A DNA stretch of 54,708 bases from Pseudomonadota bacterium (lineage in GTDB: Bacteria > Pseudomonadota > Gammaproteobacteria > Burkholderiales > Burkholderiaceae_C), in NCBI GenBank assembly GCA_963204815.1, contig CAUJHQ010000003.1, positions 1 through 54,708 of the forward strand. The letters are read 5' to 3'. This document shows, one piece after another, positions 43,740 through 51,783 of this stretch (the stretch's first letter is position 1; the number at the start of each line of letters is the position of its first letter). The position numbers and the translations under genes were made by a program. The notes beneath the pieces were generated by a model. That model had not been told where the DNA came from. It saw only the letters and a list, made by a program, of their open reading frames with translations, and made no database searches.

Positions 43740-46493
43740 TCAGTGCGCCTGGTCCCAGTTCGGCCCCACGCCCACCTCCGCCAGCAGTGGCACCTTCAGC
43801 TCGGCCACGCCGGCCATCAGGTGCGGGATCGCTTCCTTCGCCCAGCCGAGCTCGGCCTCGGGCACCTCGAGCACCAGTTCGTCGTGCACCTGCATCACCA
43901 TGCGCGTGGCGCGGCGCTCGTCGTCCAGCGCCTGCTGCACGGCGATCATCGCCAGCTTGATGAGGTCGGCCGCCGTGCCCTGCATCGGCGCGTTGATGGC
44001 CTGGCGCTCGGCGCCGCTGCGGCGCGGGCCGTTGCCGGAGTTGATCTCCGGCAGCCAGAGCCGGCGCCCGAACACGGTCTCGACGTAGCCCTTCTCCTTC
44101 GCGGTGACGCGCGTCTCGTCCATGTAGCGCTTGACGCCGGCGAAGCGCGCGAAATAGCGGTCGATGTAGTCCTTCGCCGCCTTCTGCTCGATGCCCAGGT
44201 TGCTGGCCAGCCCGAACGCGCCCATGCCGTAGATGAGGCCGAAGTTGATGACCTTGGCGTAGCGGCGCTGCTCGCTGCTGACCTCGGGCACCCGCACGCC
44301 GAACACTTCGCTCGCGGTGGCGCGGTGCACGTCGATGCCTTCGGCGAAGGCGCGCAGCAGGTTCGGGTCCTCGCTGATGTGCGCCATGATGCGCAGCTCG
44401 ATCTGCGAGTAGTCGGCGCTCAGGATCACGTGCCCCGGCGGCGCGATGAAGGCCTCGCGCACGCGCCGGCCCTCGGGCGTGCGGATCGGGATGTTCTGCA
44501 GGTTCGGGTCGTTGCTGGCCAGCCGCCCCGTCACCGCCACCGCCTGCGCGTAGTTGGTGTGCACGCGGCCGGTGGCCGGGTTCACCATCAGCGGCAGCTT
44601 GTCGGTGTAGGTGCCCTTCAGCTTGGCGAGGCTGCGGTGGTCGAGGATGCGCGCCGGCAGCGGGTAGTCGGCCGCCAGTTCGGCGAGCACCTCCTCGTCG
44701 GTGCTGGGGGCGCCGGTGGCCGTCTTCTTCTTCACCGGCAGGCCGAGCTTGGTGAAGAGGATCTCGCCGATCTGCTTCGGGCTGCCCATGTTGAAGGGCT
44801 GGCCGGCGATGGCGTAGGCCTCCTGCTCGAGCGCCACCATGCGCTCGGCCAGCTCGTGGCTCTGGCGCGCCAGCACGGCGGCGTCGATCAGCACGCCGTG
44901 GCGCTCGATGCGCTGCAGCACCTCGGCCACCGGCATCTCGATGCGTTCGTAGACGAAGCGGAGCTTGTCGTCGGCCTCGATCTGCGGCCACAGCCGTTGG
45001 TGGACGTGCAGCGTCATCTCGCTGTCCTCGCCCGAATACTCGGCGGCCTTGGCGACGTCTACCTGCGCGAACGGGATCTGGTTCGCGCCCTTGCCGCACA
45101 GGTCCTCGTAGCTCAGGCCCTTGCGGCCGAGGTGGCGGTCGGCCAGGCTCTCCAGGCCGTGCGGCTTGTGCGCCTCGAGCACGTAGCTCTCGAGCATGGT
45201 GTCGTGGCGGTAGCCGCGCACCGCGATGCCGTGGTTGGCGAAGACGTGCAGGTCGTACTTGATGTTCTGGCCGGCCTTGGCCTTGGTGGCGTCTTCCAGC
45301 CAGGGCCGCAGGCGCGCCAGCACGCCGTCCAGCGGCAGCTGGTCGGGCGCGTCGCCGTAGCGGTGGCCGGTGGGCACGTAGGCGGCGCGGCCGGGCTCGA
45401 CGGCGAAGCTGATGCCGACGATGCGCGCCTGCATGCCGTCGAGCGAATCGGTCTCGGTGTCGACTGCCGCCAGCGGCGCAGCCTGAAGCTTCGCCACCCA
45501 GGCGTCGAGCTGTTCCCAGGTGAAGACGGTTTCATACTCACGTGCGACCGGGGCCGGCGGGTCGTCGCCCGCACCGGCTTCGGCCGCCACCGCCGTCGCC
45601 GGCGCGGCGCCGCCGAGCGCGCCTTCGAGCTCGCGCCGCCAGGTCTTGAAGCCGAAGCGCTGGTAGAAGGCCAGCAGCGCCGGGCGGTCGACCTCGCGCA
45701 GCGCCAGGCCTTCGAGCGCCGGCCAGCCGTCGACGTGGCCGCCGAGGTCGCAGTCGGTCACCACGGTGACGAGCTTGCGCCCGGTGGGCAGCCATTCGAG
45801 CGCCTTGCGCAGGTTGTCGCCCGTCACGCCCTTGATCTGGTCGGCGGCGGCGATCACGCCGTCGAGCGAGCCGAAGTCGGCGATCCACTTCGCCGCCGTC
45901 TTCGGGCCCACCTTCTCGACGCCGGGCACGTTGTCCACCGTGTCGCCGACGAGGGTGAGGAAGTCGACGATGCGCTCCGGCGGCACGCCGAACTTGGCCT
46001 TCACGGCTTCGATGTCCAGCACCTCGGGCGGCTTGGCCATCGTGTTCATCAGCGTCACCTGTCCGGTGACGAGCTGCGCCAGGTCCTTGTCGCCGGTGGA
46101 GATGATGACCTTGTGGCCGCTGGCGGCGGCGGCACGGGCGAGCGTGCCGATGGCGTCGTCGGCCTCGATGCCGGGCACTTCCAGCACCGGCCAGCCCATC
46201 AGGCGCACGGCCTCGTGGATGGGCGCGATCTGCTGCGCCAGCGGTTCCGGCATCGGCGGCCGGTGGCCCTTGTACTCGGGGTACCAGGCGTCGCGGAAGG
46301 TCGGGCCCTTGGCGTCGAACACGCAGGCCGCGTGCTCCGAGGGCACACGCTCGCGCAGCCACTGCATCATCGCGATGAAACCGTGGATCGCGCCGGTGGG
46401 AAAGCCGTCGGGCGAGCGCAGGTCCGGCATCGCGTGGTAGGCGCGGTAGAGGTAGCTGGAGCCGTCGACCAGCAGCATGACTTTGTCGCTCAT
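43740..46493 (-). CDS. polA: DNA polymerase I
   Basis: PolA (917 aa) fills gaps and removes primers. The 5' nuclease domain (1-290) begins VMLLVDGSSYLYRAYHAMPD, with the metal-site segment PGIEADDAIGTLA at 107-119. The 3'-5' exonuclease is intact, with D345-T-E347 in VDTETDS. The polymerase shows motif A (SADYSQIELRIMAHIS), motif B (RRYAKVINFGLIYGMGAFGL) and motif C (MQVHDELVLEVPE). The frame stays open far upstream through thrB antisense, but ATG 46493 is the family start, and CACAAT lies 7 nt before it. It diverges from the DUF2782 gene. Confidence 0.98.
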   Translation of the reverse strand: MSDKVMLLVDGSSYLYRAYHAMPDLRSPDGFPTGAIHGFIAMMQWLRERVPSEHAACVFDAKGPTFRDAWYPEYKGHRPPMPEPLAQQIAPIHEAVRLMGWPVLEVPGIEADDAIGTLARAAAASGHKVIISTGDKDLAQLVTGQVTLMNTMAKPPEVLDIEAVKAKFGVPPERIVDFLTLVGDTVDNVPGVEKVGPKTAAKWIADFGSLDGVIAAADQIKGVTGDNLRKALEWLPTGRKLVTVVTDCDLGGHVDGWPALEGLALREVDRPALLAFYQRFGFKTWRRELEGALGGAAPATAVAAEAGAGDDPPAPVAREYETVFTWEQLDAWVAKLQAAPLAAVDTETDSLDGMQARIVGISFAVEPGRAAYVPTGHRYGDAPDQLPLDGVLARLRPWLEDATKAKAGQNIKYDLHVFANHGIAVRGYRHDTMLESYVLEAHKPHGLESLADRHLGRKGLSYEDLCGKGANQIPFAQVDVAKAAEYSGEDSEMTLHVHQRLWPQIEADDKLRFVYERIEMPVAEVLQRIERHGVLIDAAVLARQSHELAERMVALEQEAYAIAGQPFNMGSPKQIGEILFTKLGLPVKKKTATGAPSTDEEVLAELAADYPLPARILDHRSLAKLKGTYTDKLPLMVNPATGRVHTNYAQAVAVTGRLASNDPNLQNIPIRTPEGRRVREAFIAPPGHVILSADYSQIELRIMAHISEDPNLLRAFAEGIDVHRATASEVFGVRVPEVSSEQRRYAKVINFGLIYGMGAFGLASNLGIEQKAAKDYIDRYFARFAGVKRYMDETRVTAKEKGYVETVFGRRLWLPEINSGNGPRRSGAERQAINAPMQGTAADLIKLAMIAVQQALDDERRATRMVMQVHDELVLEVPEAELGWAKEAIPHLMAGVAELKVPLLAEVGVGPNWDQAH

Positions 46494-46500
46494 GCGGGCG

Positions 46501-46540
46501 ATTGTGGCGCGCCCGCGCCGCTGGGGCGGCACCGTAGAAT
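46501..46540. promoter_or_regulatory. Divergent -10 boxes of polA and the DUF2782-thrB operon
   Basis: On the minus strand CACAAT (46501-46506) is 7 nt before the polA ATG. On the plus strand TAGAAT (46535-46540) is 7 nt before the ATG at 46548. Both would give leaderless mRNAs from a 54-nt intergenic region. No clear -35 is seen for either. Confidence 0.5.
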
Positions 46541-46547
46541 CGACGCG

Positions 46548-46832
46548 ATGAAGACGCTGCTCACCGCCCTGCTGCTCGCGCCCCTGGCCGTGGCCGCTGC
46601 CGAGAAGGCAGCCCCGGCGGACGCCGCGGTCGAGCGCCGCATTGCCGAGGACGACAAGGTCCGCATCGAGGAAGTGCGCCTGCGCGGGCAAACGCAGAGC
46701 ATCACCGTCACCAGCAAGCTGCGCGGCTGGAAGGGCAGCCAGTACGAGGTGGTGCCGCCGACCGGCGCGCGCGACCCGTCCCAGGCCGGCAATTCGAACG
46801 GCCAGCGCGTCTGGCACCTGTTCGATTTCTGA
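46548..46832 (+). CDS. DUF2782 family exported protein
   Basis: This 94-residue protein has a signal peptide (MKTLLTALLLAPLAVAAA) and the DUF2782 core, from ERRIAEDDKVRIEEVRLRGQ through to GSQYEVVPPTG and a closing QRVWHLFDF. The function is unknown; genes of this family often sit beside polA and thrB in beta- and gammaproteobacteria, as here. There is no ribosome site, and the TAGAAT box is 7 nt before the ATG. thrB starts immediately after its stop codon (0 nt gap), so both are on one transcript. Confidence 0.88.
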   Translation: MKTLLTALLLAPLAVAAAEKAAPADAAVERRIAEDDKVRIEEVRLRGQTQSITVTSKLRGWKGSQYEVVPPTGARDPSQAGNSNGQRVWHLFDF

Positions 46833-47801
46833 ATGGCGGTCTACACCGAAGTCGGCTTCGCCGAAGCCGACGCGCTGCTGCAGCGCCTGGGCCTGGGTGC
46901 GCTGACCGACCTGCGCGGCATCCGCTCGGGCATCGAGAACACCAACTACTACGCCACCACGGCCCGGGGCCAGTGGGTGCTGACGCTGTTCGAGCGCCTG
47001 CCGCGCGCGCAGCTGCCCTACTACCTGCGCCTGATGCAACACCTGGCGGGCGCCGGCATCCCGGTGCCGGCGCCGCAGGCCGACGCCGCGGGCGAGGTCG
47101 TGCACACGCTGGCATGCAAGCCGGCCGCCGTGGTGACGCGCCTGCCCGGCAGCCACCGCCTGGCGCCTGACGCGCCACACGCCGCGCAGGTGGGCGAGAT
47201 GCTGGCGCGCATGCACGCGGCCGGTGCCGGCTTCGCGCTCGAGCAGCCGCACCTGCGCGGTCTGGCCTGGTGGGCCGAGACGGTGCCGGTGGTGCTGCCG
47301 CACGTGCAGCCGGCGCAGGCCGCGCTGCTGCGTGACGAGCTCGCGTTCCAGCAGGCGCTGGCGGCGTCGCCGGCCGGCCAGGCGCTGCCGCGCGGGCCGA
47401 TCCACGCCGACCTGTTCCGCGACAACGTCATGTTCGACGAGACCGCCGGCGAAGACCGCCTGTGCGGCTTCTTCGACTTCTACTTCGCCGGCACCGACAC
47501 GCTGCTCTTCGACGTCGCCGTGTGCCTGAACGACTGGTGCGCCGACCTCGACAGCGGCCGCCTCGCCGACGACCGCGCCAACGCCTTCATCGGCGCCTAC
47601 CAGGAGGTGCGCCCGCTGACGCACGGCGAGGTGCGCGCGATGCCCGCGCTGCTGCGTGCGGCGGCGTTCCGCTTCTGGCTGTCGCGCCTGTGGGACTGGC
47701 ACCTGCCGCGCGACGCCGCGCTGCTGCAGCCGAAAGACCCGACCCACTTCGAGCGCGTGCTGCGCGACCGCATCGACAACCCGTGGCACCCGCCGCGCTG
47801 A
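46833..47801 (+). CDS. thrB: Homoserine kinase (APH-fold, ThrB type II)
   Basis: The enzyme phosphorylates homoserine in threonine synthesis. This is the choline-kinase/APH-fold type used by many betaproteobacteria and pseudomonads, not the GHMP type of E. coli. The protein (322 aa) begins AVYTEVGFAEADALLQRLGL and carries GIENTNYYATTARGQWVLTL. The catalytic Brenner motif is in GPIHADLFRDNVMFD, followed by GFFDFYFAGTDTLLFDVA with the metal-binding Asp. Its ATG abuts the DUF2782 gene stop. Other threonine genes are not in the window. Confidence 0.95.
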   Translation: MAVYTEVGFAEADALLQRLGLGALTDLRGIRSGIENTNYYATTARGQWVLTLFERLPRAQLPYYLRLMQHLAGAGIPVPAPQADAAGEVVHTLACKPAAVVTRLPGSHRLAPDAPHAAQVGEMLARMHAAGAGFALEQPHLRGLAWWAETVPVVLPHVQPAQAALLRDELAFQQALAASPAGQALPRGPIHADLFRDNVMFDETAGEDRLCGFFDFYFAGTDTLLFDVAVCLNDWCADLDSGRLADDRANAFIGAYQEVRPLTHGEVRAMPALLRAAAFRFWLSRLWDWHLPRDAALLQPKDPTHFERVLRDRIDNPWHPPR

Positions 47802-47827
47802 CGCCCTTCCACGCCCCGCCCCGCTCC

Positions 47828-48652
47828 ATGCCCTTGCTGCTCAAGAAGGTCGACCCCGCCCGAGGCGCCCGCTGGGTGCGCGACGCGTTCGCGCTGTTCG
47901 CGCGGCGGCCGCTCGCGTTCACGATGCTGTTCGTCGTCTTCCTGTTCGCGGCGCTCGTGATGTCGCTCGTGCCGGTGATCGGCGGCGTGCTGCAGATGAT
48001 GTCGCTGCCGCTGCTGAGCCTGGGCTTCATGATCGCCGGCCAGTCGGCGCTGCTCGACGGCGCCGTGAAGCCGGCGCAGTTCGTCGAGCCGCTGCGCGGC
48101 GACCCCGGGCGGCGCCGCGCCCTGCTCGTGCTGTGCGCGCTGTACGGCGTGCTGGCGGTGGCGCTGCTGGTCGCCTGCGACCTGCTCTCCGACGGCGCGA
48201 TGGAACGCCTGCAGGTGCTGATGTCCTCGCCCGACACGCCGCAGGCCGAGGTGGCGGCGCTGCTCGCGGAGCCGGGCCTGCAGAGCGCGGTGATCCTCGG
48301 CCTGGTGGGCGGCGCGGTGCTGTCGGTGCCGTTCTGGCACGCACCCGCGCTGGTGCACTGGGGCGCGCAGGGTGTCGGCCAGGCGCTCTTCTCCAGCACG
48401 CTGGCGGTCTGGCGCTGCAAGGGTGCCTTCACCGTCTACAGCCTGACCTGGGCGGCGGTGATCGCCGTGTTCGGCATCGTCACCGCGCTGGTCTTCGGCT
48501 TCCTCGGCCTGGGCAACGTCGGCACCTTGCTGGCGCTGCCGGCAGGCCTGATGTTCTCGACCGTGTTCTACGTGTCGCTGCTGTTCACCTTCAACGACAG
48601 CTTCGGCGGCGCGCAGGGGCGCGACACGACGATCGACAGCGACCTGGCCTGA
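47828..48652 (+). CDS. BPSS1780-like multi-pass membrane protein
   Basis: The 274-residue protein opens KKVDPARGARWVRDAFALFA, a start typical of a family of betaproteobacterial membrane proteins named after Burkholderia BPSS1780. About six hydrophobic helices follow (roughly 30-50, 58-78, 98-122, 156-178, 200-222, 228-252). It has no catalytic motif and no known function. ATG 47828 lies 26 nt after the thrB stop, and the frame's upstream extension overlaps thrB and is discarded. Co-transcription with thrB is likely. It ends tail to tail with the aldolase gene. Confidence 0.82.
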   Translation: MPLLLKKVDPARGARWVRDAFALFARRPLAFTMLFVVFLFAALVMSLVPVIGGVLQMMSLPLLSLGFMIAGQSALLDGAVKPAQFVEPLRGDPGRRRALLVLCALYGVLAVALLVACDLLSDGAMERLQVLMSSPDTPQAEVAALLAEPGLQSAVILGLVGGAVLSVPFWHAPALVHWGAQGVGQALFSSTLAVWRCKGAFTVYSLTWAAVIAVFGIVTALVFGFLGLGNVGTLLALPAGLMFSTVFYVSLLFTFNDSFGGAQGRDTTIDSDLA

Positions 48653-48681
48653 GGCTCAGCCGCGCGGCGCCGACAGCACGG

Positions 48682-49413
48682 TCAACGGGCCGGCAGCAGC
48701 CGGCCGAGGGCCTTGAAGAACAGTTCCGACTGCAGCCGCTCGCCCAGCGTCTGCGCGCCCACGCGCGCGGCGAGTTGCGCGTCGACCGGCGCGAGCGGCC
48801 GGCCGGTGCTGCGCGCCAGCACCTCGTGCAGGCAGGCGCGTTCGAGCATGTAGAGGTCGTCGTAGGCGTGGTCGAGCCGCGCGCCGCAGACCACCACGCC
48901 GTGGTTGCCCAGGAAGGCCACCTCGGCACGCCCCATCGCGCGCGCGATGCGCTCGCCCTCTTCCGGCCCCAGCGCCAGCCCGTTGTAGTGCGGGTCGATC
49001 CCGATGCGGCCGTGGAAGCGCATCGCGCCCTGCGACAGGGTGGTGTCGAGCGCGCGGTCGGCGGTGAGCGTGAGCGCGGTCGCGTAGGGCATGTGGGTGT
49101 GCAGCACCACCGCGTGGCCGGTGATGCGGTGCACGGCGGCGTGGATATACATCGCCGTCGCTTCCACCGCGTGGCGGCCGGCCAGCACCTCGCCCTGGGC
49201 GTCGACCAGCACGATGTCGGCCGCCCCCACCTCGCTCCAGTGCAGGCCGCGCGGGTTGATCAGGAAGCGGTCGCTGGCGTCTGGCAGCGCGACGCTGAAG
49301 TGGTTGCAGATGCCTTCGGACAGGCCGTGGTGGTCGGCCGCTCGCAGGGCCAGCGCCAGGTCGGCGCGCAGCGCGGCGACGGCCGCGCTGTCGTAGGTGT
49401 GCTGTGCGTTCAT
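48682..49413 (-). CDS. Class II aldolase/adducin family protein
   Basis: The 243-residue protein contains the zinc-binding pair H105-x-H107 in VVLHTHMPYATAL, a later GNHGVVVCG with a third His, and the substrate loop HHGLSEGICNHFSVALP. Members include L-fuculose-phosphate aldolase and ribulose-phosphate epimerases, but many, such as this one, have unidentified substrates. The start is ATG 49413, or a GTG two codons upstream (49419) that overlaps the uvrD stop as GTGA. Either way it is translationally linked to uvrD. The family call is firm and the substrate unknown. Confidence 0.9.
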   Translation of the reverse strand: MNAQHTYDSAAVAALRADLALALRAADHHGLSEGICNHFSVALPDASDRFLINPRGLHWSEVGAADIVLVDAQGEVLAGRHAVEATAMYIHAAVHRITGHAVVLHTHMPYATALTLTADRALDTTLSQGAMRFHGRIGIDPHYNGLALGPEEGERIARAMGRAEVAFLGNHGVVVCGARLDHAYDDLYMLERACLHEVLARSTGRPLAPVDAQLAARVGAQTLGERLQSELFFKALGRLLPAR

Positions 49414-49415
49414 CT

Positions 49416-51719
49416 TCACTCCACCGGGGTCAGCTTGGCCACCGCGAGCAGCAGCCACTTCATGCCATGGCGACCGAAGTTCACCTGCGCGCGCGCGTCG
49501 GCGCCGCTGCCTTCGAGCGTGACCACCACGCCTTCGCCGAACTTGGTGTGGAACACCGACTGGCCCATGCGCAGGCCATGCCCGGCCGCCGCCGGCGGCG
49601 CCTTCGGCGTGAACGGCACCGGCGCTTCCACGCGCCCCGCGCCGACGATGCCGCTCAGCCCGCTGCCGCGGTTCCAGGCCTCGCGGTATTCGCGTGCGTA
49701 GCCCGAGCCGAAGGCCTGCTGCTTGGGCGTGATCCACTTCAGCGCCTCTTCCGGCAGTTCGTCGAAGAAGCGGCTCTTCACGTTGTAGCGCGTCTGGCCG
49801 TGCAGCATGCGCGTCTGGCTGAAGCTCAGGTACAGGCGCTTCCTGGCGCGCGTGATCGCCACGTACATCAGGCGCCGTTCCTCTTCCACGCCGTCGGCGT
49901 CGGACAGGCTCTGCTCGTGCGGGAACAGGCCTTCCTCGATGCCGGTGATGAAGACGGCGTCGAACTCCAGGCCCTTGGCGCTGTGCACCGTCATCAGCTG
50001 GATCGCGTCGGCGCCCGCCTGCGCCTGGTTGTCGCCCGCTTCGAGCGAGGCGTGGGTCAGGAAGGCGGCCAGCGGCGACATGATCTCGCCCGTCTCGGCG
50101 TCGGGCACGGCACCGTCGGACTGCTCGTCGACCGGCAGCGCCACCGCCTCCTTGCCGAAGCCTTCCTGGGTGACGAAGCTCTCGGCCGCGTTGACCAGTT
50201 CCTCCAGGTTCTCGATGCGGTCGGCGCCTTCCTTCTCGGTCTTGTAGAAGTCCAGCAGGCCGCTGGCGTGCAGCATGTGTTCGATGATCTCGCGCAGCGT
50301 GAGGCCCTTGGTGGCGTCGCGCATCGCGTCGACGCGCGCCACGAAGGCCTGCAGGTTCGCGCCCGCCTTGCCGGCCACGGCGCCCACGCTCTGCGCCAGG
50401 CTGCGGCCGCTGGCGCGCGCGGCGTCCTGCAGCTGCTCGACGCTGCGCGCGCCGATGCCGCGCGCCGGGAAGTTGACGACGCGCAGGAAGCTGGTGTCGT
50501 CGTTCGGGTTCTCGATCAACCGCAGGTAGGCCAGCGCGTGCTTGACCTCGGCGCGCTCGAAGAAGCGCAGCCCACCGTACACGCGGTACGGAATGCCGGC
50601 GTTGAAGAGCGCGCTCTCGATGACGCGGCTCTGCGCGTTGCTGCGGTAGAGCAGCGCGATCTCGCTGCGCGCCAGCCCGCCGCGGTGCAGCGCCTGGGCT
50701 TCTTCCAGGAACCACTGCGCCTCGGCGAAGTCGCTGGTGGCCTCGTACACGCGCACCGGCTCGCCGGCGCCGGCGTCGGTGCGCAGGTTCTTGCCCAGGC
50801 GGTGCGCGTTGTGCGCGATGAGCGCGTTGGCGCTGTCGAGGATGTGGCCGAAGCTGCGGTAGTTCTGCTCCAGCTTGATGATGCGCGGCACGCGGTACTC
50901 GCGCTCGAAGTCGGCCATGTTGCCGACGCGCGCGCCGCGGAAGGCGTAGATGCTCTGGTCGTCGTCGCCGACCGCGAACACGCCCTGGTCGGGCGTGCCC
51001 GGCGGCGCCAGCATCTTCAGCCACGCGTACTGCAGCTTGTTGGTGTCCTGGAACTCGTCGACCAGCACGTGGCGGAAGCGGCGCCGGTAGTGCTCGCGCA
51101 CCGGGTCGTTGTCGCGCAGCAGCTCGTAGGTGCGCAGCAGCAGCTCGGCGAAGTCGACCACGCCTTCGCGTTCGCACTGGTCCTCGTAGGCCTGGTAGAT
51201 CTCGACCAGCTTCCTCGTCTGCTCGTCGCGGACCTCGACGTCGCGCGGCCGCAGCCCTTCTTCCTTGCTGCCGCCGATGAACCACGTGACCTGCTTGGGC
51301 ACGAAGCGCTCTTCGTCGAGGTTCATGCCCTTGATGACGCGCTTGACGGCGGAGAGCTGGTCGGCGCTGTCCAGGATCTGGAAGCCCTGCGGCAGCCCGG
51401 CCAGCTTCCAGTGCGCGCGCAGGAAGCGGTTGCACAGGCCGTGGAAGGTGCCGATCCACATGCCGCGCACGGCCACCGGCAGCATGGCCGACAGCCGCGT
51501 CAGCATCTCCTTCGCCGCCTTGTTGGTGAAGGTGACGGCGAGCACGCCACCCGGCGAGACCTGGCCGGTCTGCATGAGCCAGGCGATGCGCGTGGTGAGC
51601 ACGCGCGTCTTGCCCGAGCCGGCCCCGGCGAGGATGAGCGCCGGCACCGCCGGCAGCGTGACGGCCGCCAGTTGCTCGGGGTTCAGGTTGTGCAGCAGGC
51701 GCTCGTCCGAAGGGTGCAT
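49416..51719 (-). CDS. uvrD: UvrD/PcrA-type DNA helicase II
   Basis: UvrD is the SF1A 3'-5' helicase of nucleotide excision and mismatch repair. The protein (767 aa) shows Walker A AGAGSGKT with K37, motif Ia LAVTFTNKAAKEM, Walker B VLVDEFQDTN, motif III FAVGDDDQSIYAFRGA, motif IV LEQNYRS, motif V TVHSAKGLEFDAVF and motif VI YVAITRARKRL. It has a UvrD-like C-terminal end with GMGQSVFHTKFGEGVV-type Tudor segment (here LRMGQSVFHTKFGEGV). TAGAAT (51726-51731, minus strand) lies 6 nt before the ATG, with no ribosome site between them. Confidence 0.97.
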   Translation of the reverse strand: MHPSDERLLHNLNPEQLAAVTLPAVPALILAGAGSGKTRVLTTRIAWLMQTGQVSPGGVLAVTFTNKAAKEMLTRLSAMLPVAVRGMWIGTFHGLCNRFLRAHWKLAGLPQGFQILDSADQLSAVKRVIKGMNLDEERFVPKQVTWFIGGSKEEGLRPRDVEVRDEQTRKLVEIYQAYEDQCEREGVVDFAELLLRTYELLRDNDPVREHYRRRFRHVLVDEFQDTNKLQYAWLKMLAPPGTPDQGVFAVGDDDQSIYAFRGARVGNMADFEREYRVPRIIKLEQNYRSFGHILDSANALIAHNAHRLGKNLRTDAGAGEPVRVYEATSDFAEAQWFLEEAQALHRGGLARSEIALLYRSNAQSRVIESALFNAGIPYRVYGGLRFFERAEVKHALAYLRLIENPNDDTSFLRVVNFPARGIGARSVEQLQDAARASGRSLAQSVGAVAGKAGANLQAFVARVDAMRDATKGLTLREIIEHMLHASGLLDFYKTEKEGADRIENLEELVNAAESFVTQEGFGKEAVALPVDEQSDGAVPDAETGEIMSPLAAFLTHASLEAGDNQAQAGADAIQLMTVHSAKGLEFDAVFITGIEEGLFPHEQSLSDADGVEEERRLMYVAITRARKRLYLSFSQTRMLHGQTRYNVKSRFFDELPEEALKWITPKQQAFGSGYAREYREAWNRGSGLSGIVGAGRVEAPVPFTPKAPPAAAGHGLRMGQSVFHTKFGEGVVVTLEGSGADARAQVNFGRHGMKWLLLAVAKLTPVE

Positions 51720-51725
51720 CGGGGC

Positions 51726-51731
51726 ATTCTA
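51726..51731 (-). promoter_or_regulatory. -10 box 6 nt before the uvrD start
   Basis: On the minus strand TAGAAT is followed by 6 nt and the uvrD ATG. Transcription would begin at the start codon, giving a leaderless mRNA. Confidence 0.5.
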
Positions 51732-51783
51732 GGAGCCGCCCCGATGCGCCGGTCGCGCCGGCGCCGCATGCACGACCTTGCGC

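Noticed and set aside
46494..47789. Upstream extension of polA by about 430 codons
   Set aside because: It runs antisense through the DUF2782 gene and thrB; family alignment and the -10 box place the start at 46493.
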